This document shows positions 16,493 to 24,928 of a DNA stretch of 64,000 nt, piece after piece. A model generated the notes under the pieces. It made no database searches, was not told the DNA's origin, and saw only the letters and a list, made by a program, of their open reading frames with translations. The position numbers and the translations under genes were made by a program. Source of the stretch: Streptantibioticus silvisoli (lineage in GTDB: Bacteria > Actinomycetota > Actinomycetes > Streptomycetales > Streptomycetaceae); the NCBI RefSeq assembly GCF_027947535.2, contig NZ_JAAGKO020000023.1, positions 60,484-124,483 of the forward strand, read 5' to 3'. Every line of letters starts with the position of its first letter. Within the stretch, counting starts at the first letter, position 1.

Positions 16493-17746
16493 TTACCGCC
16501 CTGCCCTCTCCCCCGCCGTCGCCGAGCGGGCGAGCGCTTCGTCGATGAGGGCGTCGATACGGGCCAGGCCGGCCTCCTGGCTGAGGTGGGCGTCGACGTA
16601 GGCGGGGCCGTGCGCGCCGAGCCGGGCGGCGGCGGCCGGGTCGTCGGCCAGGCCGCGCGCGGCGGCCAGCAGGGCGGCCGGGTCCTCCGGCGGCACCAGC
16701 ACACCCGCGCCGGAGCGCAGCACCTCCTCGGCGGTGCCGCCCCGGGAGGCGACCGAGCCGATGACGGGCCGGCCGGCGGCGAAGTACGAGGTGAGCTTGG
16801 AGGGGATGCTCATGTCCAGCACCGAGGCGCGCTGGGTGACCGCCAGCATGTCGGCGGCGGCCAGCACGTCGGGGAAGGCGGCGTCGTCGACCGGGTCCAC
16901 GAAGTCCAGCTGCCGCACGCCGGCGCCCGCCCGTTCCAGGGCGGCGCGCTGGTTGCCGTCGCCGAGCAGCACCACGCGCAGCCGGTCGCCGGCGCCGGCC
17001 GCCAGCCGGGCGGTCTCCACCATCACCTCCAGGCCCTGCTTGAGGCCCATGTTGCCGGAGTGCAGCAGGATGATCTCGTCGTCGCGCCAGCCCATGGCGG
17101 CCCGGGTGCGCGCCCGGTCGCCCGAAGGCCGGGCGATGTGGCTCCAGTTGGGCACCACCCGGATGCGGTCCGGCGCCACGCCGGTGGCGGCGACCCGGTC
17201 GCGGAAGGTCTCGTGGACCACGCCGACCAGGGTCGCGCCGCGCAGCACCCGGCCCTCGACCCCGCCGGCCAGTCCGGCGACCCGGCCGCCGCCGGCGATG
17301 CCGCTCTGCGCGGCGGCGGCGCCCATCAGGTCCTGGACGACGACCACGTGCGGTATCCCGGCGCGGCGGGCCAGCCGGGCGCCGATGAGGCCGCCGGCCA
17401 GCCCCGGCATCTGGCTGAGCACCAGGTCGAACGGGCCGCGGGGGGCGGTCAGTTGCCCGTGGGCGAGGAAGCTGGCCTCGTACAGGGCCCGGCGTACCGC
17501 CGTCTGCCGGGCGGGTACCGTGTGACGGCGGCGGTGCACGGTGACGCCGCCGCGCTGCTCGGTGCGCCGCCAGGCGCCCCGGTAGCCGGGGTCGGTGCGC
17601 CAGGCCGGGTAGTGCGGCATGCCGGCCAGCACCTCGACACGGTCGCCGGCCGCCGCCCGGTGCTCGGCGATGCCGGTGGAGTAGGGGCCGATCCCCGAGT
17701 GCTCCGGTGCGTAGTTGGTCGACACCACGAGCAGCTGACGTGACAC
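16493..17746 (-). CDS. WcaI/WbuB-like glycosyltransferase family 4
   Basis: The 417-residue protein opens with VVSTNYAPEHSGIGPYSTG and MPHYPAWR, matching the N-terminus of the colanic-acid glycosyltransferase WcaI and the fucosaminyltransferase WbuB. It continues with ILLHSGNMGLKQGLE and SIPSKLTSYFAAGRPV in the donor domain. GTG 17746 was chosen because the conserved core starts there, with a G-run ribosome site at 17751-17760. It is transcribed away from the wzy-like gene, sharing a short divergent promoter region. Together with gmd and fcl it makes a fucose-containing repeat unit plausible; the donor sugar is not proven. Confidence 0.93.
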   Translation of the reverse strand: MSRQLLVVSTNYAPEHSGIGPYSTGIAEHRAAAGDRVEVLAGMPHYPAWRTDPGYRGAWRRTEQRGGVTVHRRRHTVPARQTAVRRALYEASFLAHGQLTAPRGPFDLVLSQMPGLAGGLIGARLARRAGIPHVVVVQDLMGAAAAQSGIAGGGRVAGLAGGVEGRVLRGATLVGVVHETFRDRVAATGVAPDRIRVVPNWSHIARPSGDRARTRAAMGWRDDEIILLHSGNMGLKQGLEVMVETARLAAGAGDRLRVVLLGDGNQRAALERAGAGVRQLDFVDPVDDAAFPDVLAAADMLAVTQRASVLDMSIPSKLTSYFAAGRPVIGSVASRGGTAEEVLRSGAGVLVPPEDPAALLAAARGLADDPAAAARLGAHGPAYVDAHLSQEAGLARIDALIDEALARSATAGERAGR

Positions 17747-17778
17747 GTGAAGGTCCCCCCTCGAAATGTTCTCGGTTC

Positions 17779-17789
17779 GATCACATGTT
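17779..17789. promoter_or_regulatory. GATCACATGTT motif, copy 2 (glycosyltransferase/polymerase divergent region)
   Basis: This is the same 11-base GATCACATGTT as at 12993-13003, here between the WcaI-like gene and the polymerase gene, in the only AT-richer patch of that 85-base gap. Two occurrences in two divergent promoters of one locus suggest a shared operator. Confidence 0.4.
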
Positions 17790-17831
17790 TCCAGGTAACG
17801 GGGCATACTGAGGCTACTTTTCCTCATCGGG

Positions 17832-19343
17832 ATGTTTGGCACAGGTGGGAGGCGGCAATTGGGCGGGGGGCCGGCCGGGGGCGGGGAGAAGCCGCGCGGT
17901 GTCGCGGCGCTGGTGATCTGGGTTCTCCTGCTCGGACTCGTGGGTCCGGCGCTGGTGCTCTCGTCGCTGACGCCGCGTTTCCAGCCCGCGCTGGCGGTGC
18001 AGGCGGTGGTGATAGCCCACACCGCGATCGGTCTGGCGCGGGTGCTGACGGACCGCACGGTGCGGGTGGTGGCGCTGGGGTTCTGGCTGTTCAGCTACAT
18101 CTGGCTGGGCCTGGCCCCGCTGGCGATGCTGGTCAGCGGCTCCTACCCGTGGGAGTACCGCACGACCGGGCACGTGGCGTTCGTCTCCTGCGTCATCATG
18201 GAGGCCGGGCTGCTGGCCTACTCGGCCGGCTCCGCGCTGGGCCACCGGTTCGTACGGGCCGGCCGGCCGGGTCCGCCGCCGCTGGAACGGCTGCTGGGCC
18301 GGCGGGTCGCACCGGTGCGGGTGCTGCTGCTGTGCGGGGCGTCGCTGGCCATCGCGGCCTACCTGGTGCCCAAGCAGGGCGGCGTCGGGGCGTTCTTCAC
18401 CAGCCGCCAGGCGCTGAGCACCGCGGACGGCAGCGGTGGTGACGGTTCGAAGGCGGGCGCGGCACTGGCGGCCTGGGGCCTTTCGGTGCCCGCGTTCTGG
18501 GCGCTGCTCGGCCTGGTCCAGCTGCCCCGGCTGCGGCACGGCGACCGGCTGCTGAAGGGGCTGCGGTGGATGGCGATCGCGGCGATGACCACGTTGAACG
18601 TGGTGGTCAACAACCCCATCAGCAACCCGCGGTTCTGGGCCGGGACCGTGCTGCTGACGCTGGCCTTCGCACATCCGGCGCTGCGCCGGCCGAAGGGGTT
18701 CCGGATCGCGGCGGCGGCCATCCTGGCGGTGGTCCTGGTGGTCTTCCCCTACAGCGACTACTTCCGGTACACCCACCGCGAGCAGATCCATGTGGTGTCG
18801 CTGTCGCAGCAGTTCACCACCAACGGCGACTACGACGCGTACCAGCAGATCGAGACCGGGCTGGCGTTCCAGCAGAAGGTGGGGTTCCAGCCGCAGCGGC
18901 TGCTGGGGCCGCCGCTGTTCTGGCTGCCGCGGGCGGTGTGGCCGGGCAAGCCGCAGGACACCGGGATCGACATCGCCAAGTTCGCCGGTTACAACTTCAC
19001 CAACCTCTCCTCCCCGTTGTGGATCGAGAGTTACCTGTGGGCCGGCCTGCCCGCGGTGGCGCTGGTGTTCCTGGCGCTGGGCGCGGTGGGCCGCCGGATC
19101 GACGCGGCCCGGCACCGGCTGCGCGGCCGCTCCGGCACCCTGGCCGCCCTGCTGGTGCCGGCCTTCGGCTTCTACCAGTTGATCCTGCTGCGCGGCAGCC
19201 TGCTGGCGGCGACCGCGCCGCTGGCGCTGCTGGTGGTCGTCCCGCTGCTGATCTCCCGGCGGGCCGCCCCGGCCGCCCCGCCGCCGCCCGCCGACGATCC
19301 GTCCGTCCCCGCGTCTTCCGCTCCGAGAAGGGCTCTCGTGTGA
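17832..19343 (+). CDS. Wzy-like O-antigen/exopolysaccharide repeat-unit polymerase
   Basis: The 503-residue protein is highly hydrophobic with about 10-12 membrane helices and a large loop around residues 300-390 (SDYFRYTHREQ, PRAVWPGKPQDTG). This is the layout of oligosaccharide repeat-unit polymerases, which lack strong sequence motifs. ATG 17832 is used; a TTG at 17859 with GGGAGG in front is an alternative start nine codons later. Its position directly before the Wzz-like and Wzx-like genes, with overlapping starts, supports the role: joining lipid-linked repeats on the outer face of the membrane. Confidence 0.82.
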   Translation: MFGTGGRRQLGGGPAGGGEKPRGVAALVIWVLLLGLVGPALVLSSLTPRFQPALAVQAVVIAHTAIGLARVLTDRTVRVVALGFWLFSYIWLGLAPLAMLVSGSYPWEYRTTGHVAFVSCVIMEAGLLAYSAGSALGHRFVRAGRPGPPPLERLLGRRVAPVRVLLLCGASLAIAAYLVPKQGGVGAFFTSRQALSTADGSGGDGSKAGAALAAWGLSVPAFWALLGLVQLPRLRHGDRLLKGLRWMAIAAMTTLNVVVNNPISNPRFWAGTVLLTLAFAHPALRRPKGFRIAAAAILAVVLVVFPYSDYFRYTHREQIHVVSLSQQFTTNGDYDAYQQIETGLAFQQKVGFQPQRLLGPPLFWLPRAVWPGKPQDTGIDIAKFAGYNFTNLSSPLWIESYLWAGLPAVALVFLALGAVGRRIDAARHRLRGRSGTLAALLVPAFGFYQLILLRGSLLAATAPLALLVVVPLLISRRAAPAAPPPPADDPSVPASSAPRRALV

Positions 19344-21022
19344 CCGTCTCCTCCATATCCGACGAGCTCCCGCGAGACGAACCCGACCAGGTGCGCGACC
19401 AGCTGCGGCAGTTGTTCCGGCACCGGCTGGTGATCGCTACCGCCGTGGTGCTGGGGCTGTGCGGCGGCGCGCTGCTGGCCGCCACCGGCAGCGGGACCTA
19501 CGAGGCGGACGGCTCCGTACTGGTGCGCGACGTCACCTCCTCGGCCTTCGACTCGCAGGTGGGCGTCGACAACCAGATCAACATGCAGACCGAGATCCAG
19601 GTCGCCTCCAGCCCGCTGGTGACCGACCGGGCCGCCACCGCGCTGGGCGAGGCGGGGCTGACCGGCGCGGACCTCAAGCACGGTCTGCTGGTCAGCGTCT
19701 CGCCGGACTCGCAGGTGCTGGACTTCGCCTACACCGGCGCCGGCGCGGCGGAGACGGCCCGGCGGACCAACGCGCTGATGACCGCCTACCTCGCGCAGCG
19801 GCACGCGACCGCGACGACGTCGCTGGCGCGGACCACCGGCACGTTGCAGGCGCAGCTGAAGTCGCTCAACTCCCGCTACGACTCGGCCGGTCCCACGGTG
19901 CGCGAGGCGATCGCCGGGCAGATCAGCGCGGTGCAGAGCAAGCTGACCGACTACGAGACGGTGGACACCACCCCCGGCACGGTGCTGTCGAAGGCGGTGA
20001 CGCCGGCGTCGCCGGCCGGGGCGGGCGCCGGGCTGACGCTGGCGGTGGGCGGCGTGGTGGGCCTGGCCCTGGGCCTGCTGCTGGCCTGGCTGACGTCGGT
20101 GCTGGAGTCCGGCGTGCGCGACGAGGCGGACGTACGGCGGCACCTGGACGCACCGGTGCTGGCGACGCTGCCGCGGCGGCGCGGGGCGCGGCGCGGGCAG
20201 GGTCCGGTGCTGGCGGTCGGGTCGCGGTCGTCACGCACCGGCGAGGTGTACCGGGCGCTGGCGCTGCGGGTGGCGCTGACGGTGGATCCGGACGCAGGGG
20301 ACGGCGGGCGGCGGGTGCTGCTGGTCGTCGAGCCGCAGTCGGCGGGCCACGCGGCGGAGGTCGCCGCCAACCTGGCGTCGGCGTTCGCCGAGAGCGGCGA
20401 GGACGTGCTGCTGATCGAGGCGGACCTGCGCGAGCCGCAGCTGTCGGTGCGGCTGGCGCGGCAGTTGAGCGGCGACGGGGTGGACGCGCAGGGCCGGCCG
20501 CGGCCGCCGCTGCGGGTCAACGCCGGCCAGCCGGGCGCGTTCTTCCTGGTGCCGGGGCGTCCGACCCGGGCGATCGGCCCGGCGCTGGCGGAGATCGAGG
20601 CGAACGCGATGGCGCACCGGGCGGGCCGCACCATCGTGGTGTACGCGCCGGCCGTGCTGGAGTACCCGGACGCGCTGGCGGTGGCCCGCTGGGCGGACGG
20701 GATCATCGTGGTGTGCCCGGACGGCGGGCTGCCGCGCGGTGAACTCGGCCGGGTGGCGGACTTCTTCGAGCCGACCGGCACGCCGGTGGTCGGCGCGGTG
20801 CTGCGGCGCACCGGCGGCCAGGCGGCCCAGCTGCTGCGCCGGGCGCTGCCGGGCGGGCGGGAGCCGGGCGGCGGGCCGCGGACGGATCCGCCGGCCGGCG
20901 GCCGGGCGGCCGGGACGGCGGCGGGGGGCTGGTCGGGCGGATCCGCCGGGGCGAGCGGCGAGTGGTCGGCGTCGCGGACGCTGACGCCGCAGCGGCTCCC
21001 GCTGGAGCGGACCGGGGAATGA
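19340..21022 (+). CDS. Wzz-like chain-length protein fused to a degenerate tyrosine-kinase domain
   Basis: The 560-residue protein has helix 1 at ~30-48, an extracytoplasmic Wzz domain (~50-225), helix 2 at ~228-252 preceded by the Pro-rich VTPASPAG, and a cytoplasmic domain at ~295-500 shaped like a bacterial BY-kinase. The Walker A position reads VVEPQSAGHAAEVAANLA: no GK(S/T) is present, although the following ANLASAFAESG and the Walker A'-like LLIEADLREP (356-366) are recognisable. The tail is Gly/Ser-rich without a Tyr cluster. The chain-length role is therefore likely, but tyrosine autophosphorylation is not. The start overlaps wzy (GTGA) and the end overlaps wzx (ATGA). Confidence 0.88.
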   Translation: MTVSSISDELPRDEPDQVRDQLRQLFRHRLVIATAVVLGLCGGALLAATGSGTYEADGSVLVRDVTSSAFDSQVGVDNQINMQTEIQVASSPLVTDRAATALGEAGLTGADLKHGLLVSVSPDSQVLDFAYTGAGAAETARRTNALMTAYLAQRHATATTSLARTTGTLQAQLKSLNSRYDSAGPTVREAIAGQISAVQSKLTDYETVDTTPGTVLSKAVTPASPAGAGAGLTLAVGGVVGLALGLLLAWLTSVLESGVRDEADVRRHLDAPVLATLPRRRGARRGQGPVLAVGSRSSRTGEVYRALALRVALTVDPDAGDGGRRVLLVVEPQSAGHAAEVAANLASAFAESGEDVLLIEADLREPQLSVRLARQLSGDGVDAQGRPRPPLRVNAGQPGAFFLVPGRPTRAIGPALAEIEANAMAHRAGRTIVVYAPAVLEYPDALAVARWADGIIVVCPDGGLPRGELGRVADFFEPTGTPVVGAVLRRTGGQAAQLLRRALPGGREPGGGPRTDPPAGGRAAGTAAGGWSGGSAGASGEWSASRTLTPQRLPLERTGE

Positions 21023-22560
21023 CGGCGCCGGGTACCGCGGCCACCGGTCGGCGGACCGTGCCGGACGGCTCGACCGCGCGGACGGCACGCGGCAGCTGGA
21101 TCGGCCTGCTGGGCTCGGCGGTGAACGCGGTGGCCGGCTTCGCGCTGGTCACCGTGGTCACGCACGGGCTCGGTGCCGCGGCGGCCGGTTCGGTCTTCAC
21201 CGGGGTCGCGGTCTTCACCATCGCCAGCAACGCCCTGAAGCTGGGCGCCGACACCGGTCTGGTGCGGTTCGTGGCGATGGACCGCACGGCTACCGGCGGG
21301 CGGCGCACCGGGGTGCTGCTGCGGGCGGCGGCCTGGCCGGCGCTGGTGGCCGCTTCGGCGGCGATGGTGGCGCTGCTGGTGCTGCCGTCGGCGGCGCGGG
21401 CCCTGCTGCCGGGGCTGCCGGGCCACGAGGCGGTGCTGGTGCTGCGGATGTTCGCGGTGTTCCTGCCGCTGACCACGGTGACGCTGGTGGCGCTGGGCGC
21501 GGCGCGCGGCTACGGCACGGTGCTGCCGTTCGTCGGCACCGAGCAGATCGGCAAGCCGCTGCTGCGGGTGGTGCTGGCGGTGCCGCTGGTGGTGTGGGCG
21601 CCGTCGGTGCTGAGCCTGTCGGCGGCGTGGCTGCTGCCGTCGCTGGCGGGGGCGGTGATCGCGTGGGTGTCGCTGCGGCGGCTGCGGCGCGGTGACGCGC
21701 CGCGGGTGGCGGACCGGGCCGGTGAGCGGGCCCTGGTGCGCGAGTTCTGGTCGTTCTCCGGGCCGCGGGCGATCTCGTCGGTGTTCGACATCACGGCGGT
21801 GTGGATCGGGGTGGTGCTGCTGTCGCTGCTGGCCGGCAGCCGCGACGCCGGTGTCTACACGGCCGTCTCCCGGCTGATCACCGCGGGCACGCTGTTGCAG
21901 CTGGCGGTGCGGCTGGCGGTGGCGCCGCAGATCAGCGGGCTGCTGGGCAGTGGGCGCACCGGTGAGGCGCGGGGGCTGCACCGGTTGTCGACGCGGTGGA
22001 TCACGTTGTTCTCGCTGCCGTTGTTCGTGCTGATGGCGGTCTTCCCGCGCACGGTGATGTCGCTGTTCGGCGGTGGTTTCCCGGCGGGGGCGGCGGCGCT
22101 GGTGGTGCTGTGCGGTGCCAACGCGGTCAACGTCATGGTGGGCAACGCCCAGACGGTGATCCTGATGGCCGGGCGCAGTTCGTGGAACCTGGCGGTGGCG
22201 GGGCTGGCGTTCGCGGTCCAGGTCGGGTGCGGGCTGGTGCTGATCCCGTCGGCGGGGGTGCTGGGCGCGGCCGTCTCGTGGGGGCTGGCGATCGTGGTGG
22301 ACAACCTGGCGTCGGCGCTGCTGGTCCGCTACCGGCTGGGCTTTCGCACCGTGGACCGCGGCTACGCCGGCGCGGTGGCGGCCGGTGTGCTGCCCGCGGC
22401 GGTGCTGGGGCTGGCGGCGCGCGGCTGGCTGGGCGACAGCGTCCCCGGGGTGGCGCTGGGCTGCGTGGCGGCCGCGGTGGTCTACGCGGCGGTGCTGTGG
22501 CGGTTCCGCGCCGCGCTGGGGGTGAACGATTTCGTGGGTACGGTGGGTCGGCGCGGCTGA
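21019..22560 (+). CDS. Wzx-like polysaccharide flippase (MOP superfamily)
   Basis: The 513-residue membrane protein has about 12-14 helices after a ~25-residue soluble start. SAVNAVAGFALVTVVTHGLGAAAAG resembles helix 1 of RfbX/MurJ-type flippases; other helices follow the MOP pattern with a central polar loop. Its place after wzy and wzz genes supports a role in flipping the undecaprenyl-linked repeat unit outward. ATG 21019 overlaps the previous stop. It ends the + operon and converges on the beta-helix gene, 105 bases apart. Confidence 0.88.
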   Translation: MTAPGTAATGRRTVPDGSTARTARGSWIGLLGSAVNAVAGFALVTVVTHGLGAAAAGSVFTGVAVFTIASNALKLGADTGLVRFVAMDRTATGGRRTGVLLRAAAWPALVAASAAMVALLVLPSAARALLPGLPGHEAVLVLRMFAVFLPLTTVTLVALGAARGYGTVLPFVGTEQIGKPLLRVVLAVPLVVWAPSVLSLSAAWLLPSLAGAVIAWVSLRRLRRGDAPRVADRAGERALVREFWSFSGPRAISSVFDITAVWIGVVLLSLLAGSRDAGVYTAVSRLITAGTLLQLAVRLAVAPQISGLLGSGRTGEARGLHRLSTRWITLFSLPLFVLMAVFPRTVMSLFGGGFPAGAAALVVLCGANAVNVMVGNAQTVILMAGRSSWNLAVAGLAFAVQVGCGLVLIPSAGVLGAAVSWGLAIVVDNLASALLVRYRLGFRTVDRGYAGAVAAGVLPAAVLGLAARGWLGDSVPGVALGCVAAAVVYAAVLWRFRAALGVNDFVGTVGRRG

Positions 22561-22665
22561 CGTCCGCGGCGGCCGGACCCGGCGCCGGTCCGCCGGTCGA
22601 CGGGCGGGCGGCCGGGCGGTGTCGGGGCCGGCGGGGTTCCACCGGTGACGTTCGGGCGGCGGCGT

Positions 22666-23985
22666 TCAGGCGTGGTCGAGGCAGTCGGTGAAGGCCGTGC
22701 CGGGGCCGGCCATGGCGGACTGGGAGGCGGTGGCGAAGTGGCACATGTCGTAGCGGGCCACGGTGCGGCCGGGCGCGGACTGCGGGGTGCGGTAGGTGTG
22801 GGTGCCGGTGAGCTGGCAGGAGTCGTAGCGCACCAGCGGCCCGCGCGGTCCGACGTCGTAGCGGTGGGCGGTCAGCGCGGTGGAGAACGGCTTGAAGGCG
22901 AGGGCGGTGTCGTCGCAGTCGTTGAACCGGATCGTGCCGCCGGACCAGTGGCTGTCGATGACCAGGACGTCGGGGTTGCGCAGTTCGAAGCGGATGTCCT
23001 CGGCGTGGAAGCGCTGCACGGACGCGGCGTGGGTGGCCCGCGGGAAGCGGAAGAACGTGCTGGTGGTGCCGTACTCGGGGTCGGAGTGCGGGCGGGTGCC
23101 GGTGACGATGTAGGACCCGCCGCGGCAGGTGACGGACCCGCCGTAGGGGAACTCCAGGAAGTTGCCCCACGCGTACTCGACCTTCATGTCGGTGAACCAG
23201 TAGTTGAGGAACTGGTCCTGCGCGGCCGGGTCCTTCGACCGCTGCGACAGGCCGCAGTACAAGAACGCCTTGCGGTAGGAGCCGCCGACCCGGCAGGCCT
23301 CCCAGCGCATCTCGGAGTTGGTGTCGCTGCCGTCCAGGGCGAGGCCGTAGGTCCACTCCCCCAGCCACTCGCAGTCGCTGAAGCGGTAGTCCTGCGCGTT
23401 GCCGGTGGAGTAGGAGTAGAAGAACGACGCGCCGGGGGTGGCGCTGGTGAACGTCATCCCCTCGAAGCTCAGGTTGGCCCAGGTGTCGTTGTTGGAGCAC
23501 AGGTAGGCGTCCGCGCCGGAGGGGCGGAAGACGATCTCGGTGATGCGCTTTCCGGCGCCGCGCAGCCGCAGGCCGTTGGCCGGGTCGCCGGGGGTGTCGC
23601 CGTTGAGCAGCGCGCCGGGCCCGGTGACGAGGTACCGGCCGGGCGGCACGTCGATGACGGTGCGGCCGGTGTGGTCGGCGACCCGGGCGCGGGCGTGGGC
23701 GTAGGCGCGGGCGAAGGCGGCGCTGTCGTCGGTGCGGCCGTCGCCCTTGGCGCCGAAGTCGGCGACCACGCTGACCACCCCGCCGGCGGTGCCGGGTTCC
23801 TTCGCGTCGGAGGTGCCCGGGCGCCCGGCGGCGGTATCACGTGCGGTGTCATGTGCGGAAGAGGTGCAGGCGGCGAGCGAGGCGGCGCCGGCCGCGGCGA
23901 CGCTGCCGAACACCACGGCCCGCCGGGTCGATCGCCGCTCCCGGCCCGAAGTCGCCTGGTCCGCGCCGTCGTTCATGTCCAGCAC
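22666..23985 (-). CDS. Tat-type lipoprotein with right-handed parallel beta-helix
   Basis: The 439-residue product has a signal with STRRAVVFG (twin-arginine-like) followed by a hydrophobic run and LAAC, a lipobox, so it is probably exported by Tat and lipid-anchored. Residues ~80-430 start with VVADFGAKGDGRTDDSAAF, the hallmark of pectate-lyase-3 or polygalacturonase-like beta-helices, and contain many short strands with Cys residues. Such proteins cleave, lyse or epimerise polysaccharides. In this locus it may trim or modify the exported polymer. GTG 23985 (GGGGA in front) is preferred; ATG 23976 is an alternative. Confidence 0.82.
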   Translation of the reverse strand: MLDMNDGADQATSGRERRSTRRAVVFGSVAAAGAASLAACTSSAHDTARDTAAGRPGTSDAKEPGTAGGVVSVVADFGAKGDGRTDDSAAFARAYAHARARVADHTGRTVIDVPPGRYLVTGPGALLNGDTPGDPANGLRLRGAGKRITEIVFRPSGADAYLCSNNDTWANLSFEGMTFTSATPGASFFYSYSTGNAQDYRFSDCEWLGEWTYGLALDGSDTNSEMRWEACRVGGSYRKAFLYCGLSQRSKDPAAQDQFLNYWFTDMKVEYAWGNFLEFPYGGSVTCRGGSYIVTGTRPHSDPEYGTTSTFFRFPRATHAASVQRFHAEDIRFELRNPDVLVIDSHWSGGTIRFNDCDDTALAFKPFSTALTAHRYDVGPRGPLVRYDSCQLTGTHTYRTPQSAPGRTVARYDMCHFATASQSAMAGPGTAFTDCLDHA

Positions 23986-24098
23986 ACCTGTCCCCGTCAC
24001 GTTGTCAACCACTGTTGCCTGTCGCATCGTAGGCGGAGTTGTGGCGAAAGTGTGCGCGGATGAGCGAGGATCACCTTGGGGAGCCTGAGGGGGTTCAT

Positions 24099-24887
24099 AT
24101 GAGTGGCGGATTCGGCACCGCGTTGCGGAGCCTGCGTACGGCGCAGAAGAGCGCCAAAGGTGTGTCGTACTACTCACGATGGGTCAACCGGCCGGCCGGC
24201 CGGGTCTTCGCGGCGGCCGGCCACGTCCTGGGCATGACGCCGAACGCGGTGACGGCGGTCAGCGCGCTGGTGACCGGCTGCGGCATCGCGCTGATCGCGC
24301 TGGTGCGGCCGTCGTGGCCGCTGGCGGTCGGCGTGGTGGCGCTGCTGGTGACCGGGTTCGCGCTGGACTCGGCGGACGGCCAGCTGGCCCGGCTGCGCGG
24401 CGGGGGGAGCCGGGCCGGGGAGTGGCTGGACCACGTGGTCGACTGCGTCAAGCTGCTGACCCTGCATCTGGCGGTGCTGATCGCGATGTACCGCTTCCTG
24501 CGCCCGCTGGCCACCGGCTGGCTGGCGCTGCCGCTGCTGTTCCAGGTGACGGCGGTGACCACGTTCTTCGGCGGCATCCTCACCGAGCAGCTCAAGCGGT
24601 CCGCGGCCGGCCGCGGCGCCCCGGCGCCGGCCGCCTCGGCCCTGCGGTCGCTGCTGCTGCTGCCGGCCGACTACGGCGTCTTCTGCCTGCTCTTCCTGAG
24701 CTACGGCGCCGGGCGCGCGGTCTTCCTGCCGGTGTACGGCGTGCTGCTGGCGGCGAACGTGCTGCTGATGGCGGCGCTGCTGGTGAAGTGGTTCCGCGAA
24801 CTGTCCGCTCCGGCGGCGCGGCCGGCCACCGCCGCGGCGCCCGGTGATCCGGCGGGGCCGGCAGCGTCGCCGGCCGCGCTGTCCTAG
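24099..24887 (+). CDS. CDP-alcohol phosphatidyltransferase family protein
   Basis: The 262-residue membrane protein has about six helices and a perfect CDP-alcohol phosphotransferase signature, D-x2-DG-x2-AR-x8-G-x3-D-x3-D (starting DSADGQLARLRGG around residues 87-112). These enzymes exchange CMP of a CDP-alcohol for an acceptor alcohol. The start ATG 24099 has GAGGGGG at 24087-24093. The TagD-like cytidylyltransferase follows 41 bases later and could make the CDP-activated substrate. The acceptor may be a lipid or the polysaccharide; this is inference. Confidence 0.9.
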   Translation: MSGGFGTALRSLRTAQKSAKGVSYYSRWVNRPAGRVFAAAGHVLGMTPNAVTAVSALVTGCGIALIALVRPSWPLAVGVVALLVTGFALDSADGQLARLRGGGSRAGEWLDHVVDCVKLLTLHLAVLIAMYRFLRPLATGWLALPLLFQVTAVTTFFGGILTEQLKRSAAGRGAPAPAASALRSLLLLPADYGVFCLLFLSYGAGRAVFLPVYGVLLAANVLLMAALLVKWFRELSAPAARPATAAAPGDPAGPAASPAALS

Positions 24888-24928
24888 ATGTCCACGACGT
24901 CAGGTCTGACAAGGACCTTGGGGGGATC

